DNA of 64,000 bases, from the NCBI GenBank assembly GCA_012295275.1, contig CM022672.1:28687972-28751971 (forward strand), written 5' to 3'. Source of the stretch: Chrysomallon squamiferum (taxonomy: Eukaryota; Mollusca; Gastropoda; Neomphalida; Peltospiridae). Position numbers and translations under genes: made by a program. The notes beneath the pieces are model-generated. The model searched no databases. It was not told the origin of the DNA and saw nothing but the letters and a program-made list of their open reading frames with translations. Each line of letters starts with the position of its first letter. Position 1 is the first letter of the stretch. Shown here one piece after another: positions 60,877 to 64,000 of the stretch.

Positions 60877-62365
60877 ATCTTTTATTTGTGAACCATTTAT
60901 AAATATAATAAAAACTTTATAAATGAATGGACGATTTGTTTAGTTACGGGACTGACCCTCTTGGGATGTGTCTATATAATCCGTTTCTATCAGATCAACA
61001 ATTGTTATTGTTATTTGTTAAAACAAATCTTTGTTACAGTTGTATTGGTCCACGTATTCAAACAACATGGTGAAACAAAAATGTAATTGCTCTTGGAATT
61101 ATGGGACATCAGTTTGATCGCAAGTACCTATTTTGTGCAGTCGTCGTGGGTCACAAAGGCATGAATGGTGAACATAGGCATGAAAGGTTTCCATATAACA
61201 ACGCTTCTACATTAATCATTGTACATGTGATTTAAAAATTTAAAGAGATCCACCTCTTAATAATAGCTTTATCTTCACGAGTACCTGTCTTTAAAAAAAA
61301 ATGTCAAAGGTGATAAATTAACACGTCAAAGTGACCTTTACAGCAGACTATCATTTGCATACAAAGTAATGACCTAGCCATGCCTTACAATAACAATATT
61401 AATGTAACTATAGCAATAGCTGGCATTTTATAAATAAAGGATTTCGCTGTATTTTAATTTTTTACCCAGCACTTCATTTTATCTTTTAATTAAGGTCAAC
61501 TTAGTAATAATAATGATAATATGAACAACAACAACAATAATAATAACAATAACAATCATAAAGAGGTGCATTTCTATGTATTCATTACCAAATGCCGGCC
61601 GAGATTACCGAAATCCGCACCCCTCTGGCGGAGAACAGCTAAGCCGGACATTTGGTTGGATATCGCTGGTACTCCACCACAGAAATGAGGTCTGTACCGT
61701 TTTTGGCTAAATTGTTACGTTTAGAATACTCATTTAACAATAACTTTGGCTTTTGATTCCTTTAGATCGGTCATTTTCGAGTTAACTGATACCTTAAAAA
61801 GTACCTTACGAAGTCCGAAGTTACCCCTAATTTTATATATCCATCAGTACCAGTCTTATACCAGAATTGCACGTGTATTCGCAAAAATCTAACTAGTTCA
61901 TGCCGTTTCCAGCAATTGCGTTAAATTTGTTTTAGGGTGCATTTGGGCATTCTGAACCATTCCAGGAACATTAACGAACATGGTCATTCAGCAGCATTGT
62001 ACCAGAACCCCCCCCCACACAAAACCAACAACGATATTTTGTAAAATAAAACACTTCTTTACCTATCAACTGTGCGTTTCTCTTTTTTTGACGGAGTGTA
62101 TATAAACCCTTCAAGCAGGTTTATTTGGCAGGGAAATGACAGTTCTCAGGCTTCAGGTTGAGATATATAAACAAGTTTTTCACAAAGTGCTGACAATTGT
62201 GAATTTAAAGGACTGTTCAGTGAATTTATAACGATTTGTTTAAACGTTGATATACATCTATATATCTATATATATATATATGTATGTATATGTATCATTT
62301 ATTATATATTTATTGTCTACCTGATCAGTTTGTTGTTTGTTGAAAGGGAAGTAAGTGAAGTGTAA
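60877..62365. other. Spacer upstream of locus R
   Basis: Less AT-rich than most of the window around 61600-61700, with a C run at 62009-62017. No exon or conserved element could be assigned. Confidence 0.35.
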
Positions 62366-62469
62366 TCACGTGATATCCTTTGCTCATGTAGCTGAAAATG
62401 GCGTAGCTGTAGTTAATAATTTCATAAAGAAGCAGCATTTTGTAACAAGTATTTGCTTCAGTTAATGCG
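62366..62469 (+). promoter_or_regulatory. Locus R promoter elements and 5' non-coding exon
   Basis: TCACGTGA (62366-62373), a perfect palindromic E-box, and AAAATGGCG (62395-62403), a YY1-type core, precede a donor TAATGCG/GTAAGA at 62469. Splicing from there to 62758 removes a 288-base intron containing a (CA)n tract (62646-62682). The arrangement mirrors locus M's 5' end. Confidence 0.5.
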
Positions 62470-62642
62470 GTAAGATAATAGATAAATCCTAAACTGTTTA
62501 ATTAAGTCTGTAAGTTTTCTTATTTAAAAAATATTTTATAGTTAATTTTTTGGTGACTCAGAAAACGTTAATGGTGCGGACAAAGAACCGGTATTTACCG
62601 CAAAGTCAAGTAAACGTAGTAAACGTTTCTTAAATATTTTAT

Positions 62643-62684
<42 letters not shown>

Positions 62685-62757
62685 TTTTTTTAAAAATTAT
62701 AGTTAGAATTCAGTAATCAGATCATTACATTCTTTTCATTTTTGTTGTTTTTCACAG

Positions 62758-63416
62758 ATCTCAGTTTTAACTGGACATAATGGATAAACAGTATTCTGTG
62801 AAATTCTTTACTTCATTTGTTGAAGCAATGCAAAAACTGTGCCGTGAATATTTAGACTTTGAGCAGGGTGTTGAATTGAGTGGTTACCTGGCTGTAGAAA
62901 TAGACAATTTCAAAAAGGAAAGATATGTGCTTAGTGAACTTGTTCAAAGTACTGGAAATGTTATTAGTGAGAGTTATTGCACAAAAGCTTTCAAAACATT
63001 GAGAAAAGAAATACCACCCAAAATTAGTAACATGCACGGAAGTGAGAACATTGCTCCAAGAGACCATATGACAAGAACAGGAAGATCACATTCTGAAGAA
63101 GTTACAATAGTTTTAAGAGACAGTCCAGAAACAGTCTCACATCATGCTAATTATCAGCTTCATACAACCCCTTTCAAATCATCAAATCAGAAGCATTCCT
63201 TTAATCAGAATCCACATGTTCAAACATCTAGTCATCACAGAGACAGTTCATATGGGTTGTCACCCTCAAACAAGCAACAACTACCTTTTGAAATCCAGCC
63301 AAGGTGTTCAGAAAGTTTACAGGCTCTGTCTAATCTTTCACCAAAAGCTGTAATATCACAGAAACGCAGTATTATGGATACTGATGCTTCAAGTATGAGT
63401 TCTGCACCTAAAAGAG
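62758..63416 (+). CDS. Locus R first coding exon, paralogue of locus M
   Basis: The acceptor is TTGTTTTTCACAG; the ATG is at 62780; the donor is AAGAG/GTATGC, leaving 212 codons plus one base (phase 1, as in M). Residues 1-75 are almost identical to M, with only a few substitutions such as DFD to DFE and MLQSN to LVQST. The RTGRSHSEEVTIVLR block is conserved. The rest of the linker is shorter and diverged. This contrast points to purifying selection on the N-terminal unit. The stop at 63427 belongs to read-through into the intron. The other exons lie beyond the window. Confidence 0.88.
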
Positions 63417-64000
63417 GTATGCTGTAGATTAATTTAATAAAACTCTTTGTAAAGCCATTTTAATATTAGCAAACTTATGTTTGTTTCTGAGTTATTTTAA
63501 TCAGTTGTTGATAATGAATCTGTAATGTTTACACACTGGTGACAATACATGGTCCTGACATGTCAGTATGTCAATTTCCTTATGGGCAAAATTAACCAAC
63601 ATTTATGTGAAACTAGATGCAGATTATTAAATCATTTAAATATATCAAATATTATTGTAGGTTTTTTCAAATCCAAGAAAAAAATGAAAAAAAGAATTCA
63701 TGCTTGAAATTTTTATTATTTGTGTATTGTAGTTAGTCACTTAGTGCTATTATAGAACAGTTATTCTATCATTATCATTACTAATGAGCTGTGTTTTGCT
63801 TTAAATTATATGGTTTCCTTTCAAATGGTAATTTACTATTTATACTTGTCTGAAAATCATTTAAGCCAAGTGGCTTGAAACTAAACCCCCTCACACACAT
63901 AAACAATATGAATGATAATAAATTTAATAACATAATCATTTTAGACAGCATCATGTAAATGTAAAGCAGTGTCGCTCATGTGGAAATTAGCTTTAAGTCA
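63417..64000. other. Start of locus R intron
   Basis: AT-rich sequence after the donor; no second exon is visible before the window ends. Confidence 0.5.

Overview
This is a eukaryotic nuclear window, very AT-rich, with GT/AG introns, many (CA)n/(TG)n and A/T-rich microsatellites, and decayed hAT and Tc1 transposons. The overall look is invertebrate and most like a mollusc. That assignment is inference: no rRNA, mitochondrial or lineage-diagnostic gene is present.

The main feature is a very large minus-strand gene, called locus M here, running from about 47.5 kb down to about 5.4 kb. A 5' non-coding exon and three shared coding exons (47357-46622, 46381-46020, 45788-45733) encode about 384 residues. 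They carry a conserved N-terminal domain of about 75 residues that I do not recognise and that is not an obvious BTB domain, a long Ser/Thr-rich linker and a SUMO-type VKLE motif. The last shared exon ends after the second base of a codon. Downstream lie 21 apparently intact terminal exons. Each starts at a (Y)nAG acceptor with exactly one base that completes that codon, encodes one pair of C2H2 or C2HC zinc fingers, and ends in its own stop codon. The layout matches the alternative 3' exon arrays of Drosophila lola, but with a different N-terminal module. One damaged exon, four clear relic exons and two weaker ones lie between the intact ones, so gain and loss of fingers is visible in place.

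Two relatives of the same gene flank locus M. On the left, plus-strand locus L ends tail-to-tail with M; it shows a last shared-type exon at 3076-3128 and one zinc-finger-pair exon at 3696-3909. On the right, plus-strand locus R starts head-to-head with M; its exon at 62758-63416 encodes an almost identical N-terminal domain.

The 11 kb intron between M's shared exons and its finger array holds a small nested minus-strand gene (40706 to about 39100) for a highly basic protein. A related basic exon sits at 1853-2038 in locus L. The same intron holds a 2.9 kb foldback transposable element (42766-45637) with arms of about 620 bp and a 4-bp target duplication, inserted 96 bp from the last shared splice donor. 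A second copy of the family is at 54193-55019.

Between M and R (48-62 kb) are the 3' exons of an unrecognised coiled-coil gene (56593-52136, minus strand), an 861-bp internally deleted hAT element with a perfect 8-bp target duplication (59041-59901), a decayed Tc1-like transposase, MITE-like repeats and long A/T-rich simple-sequence tracts.
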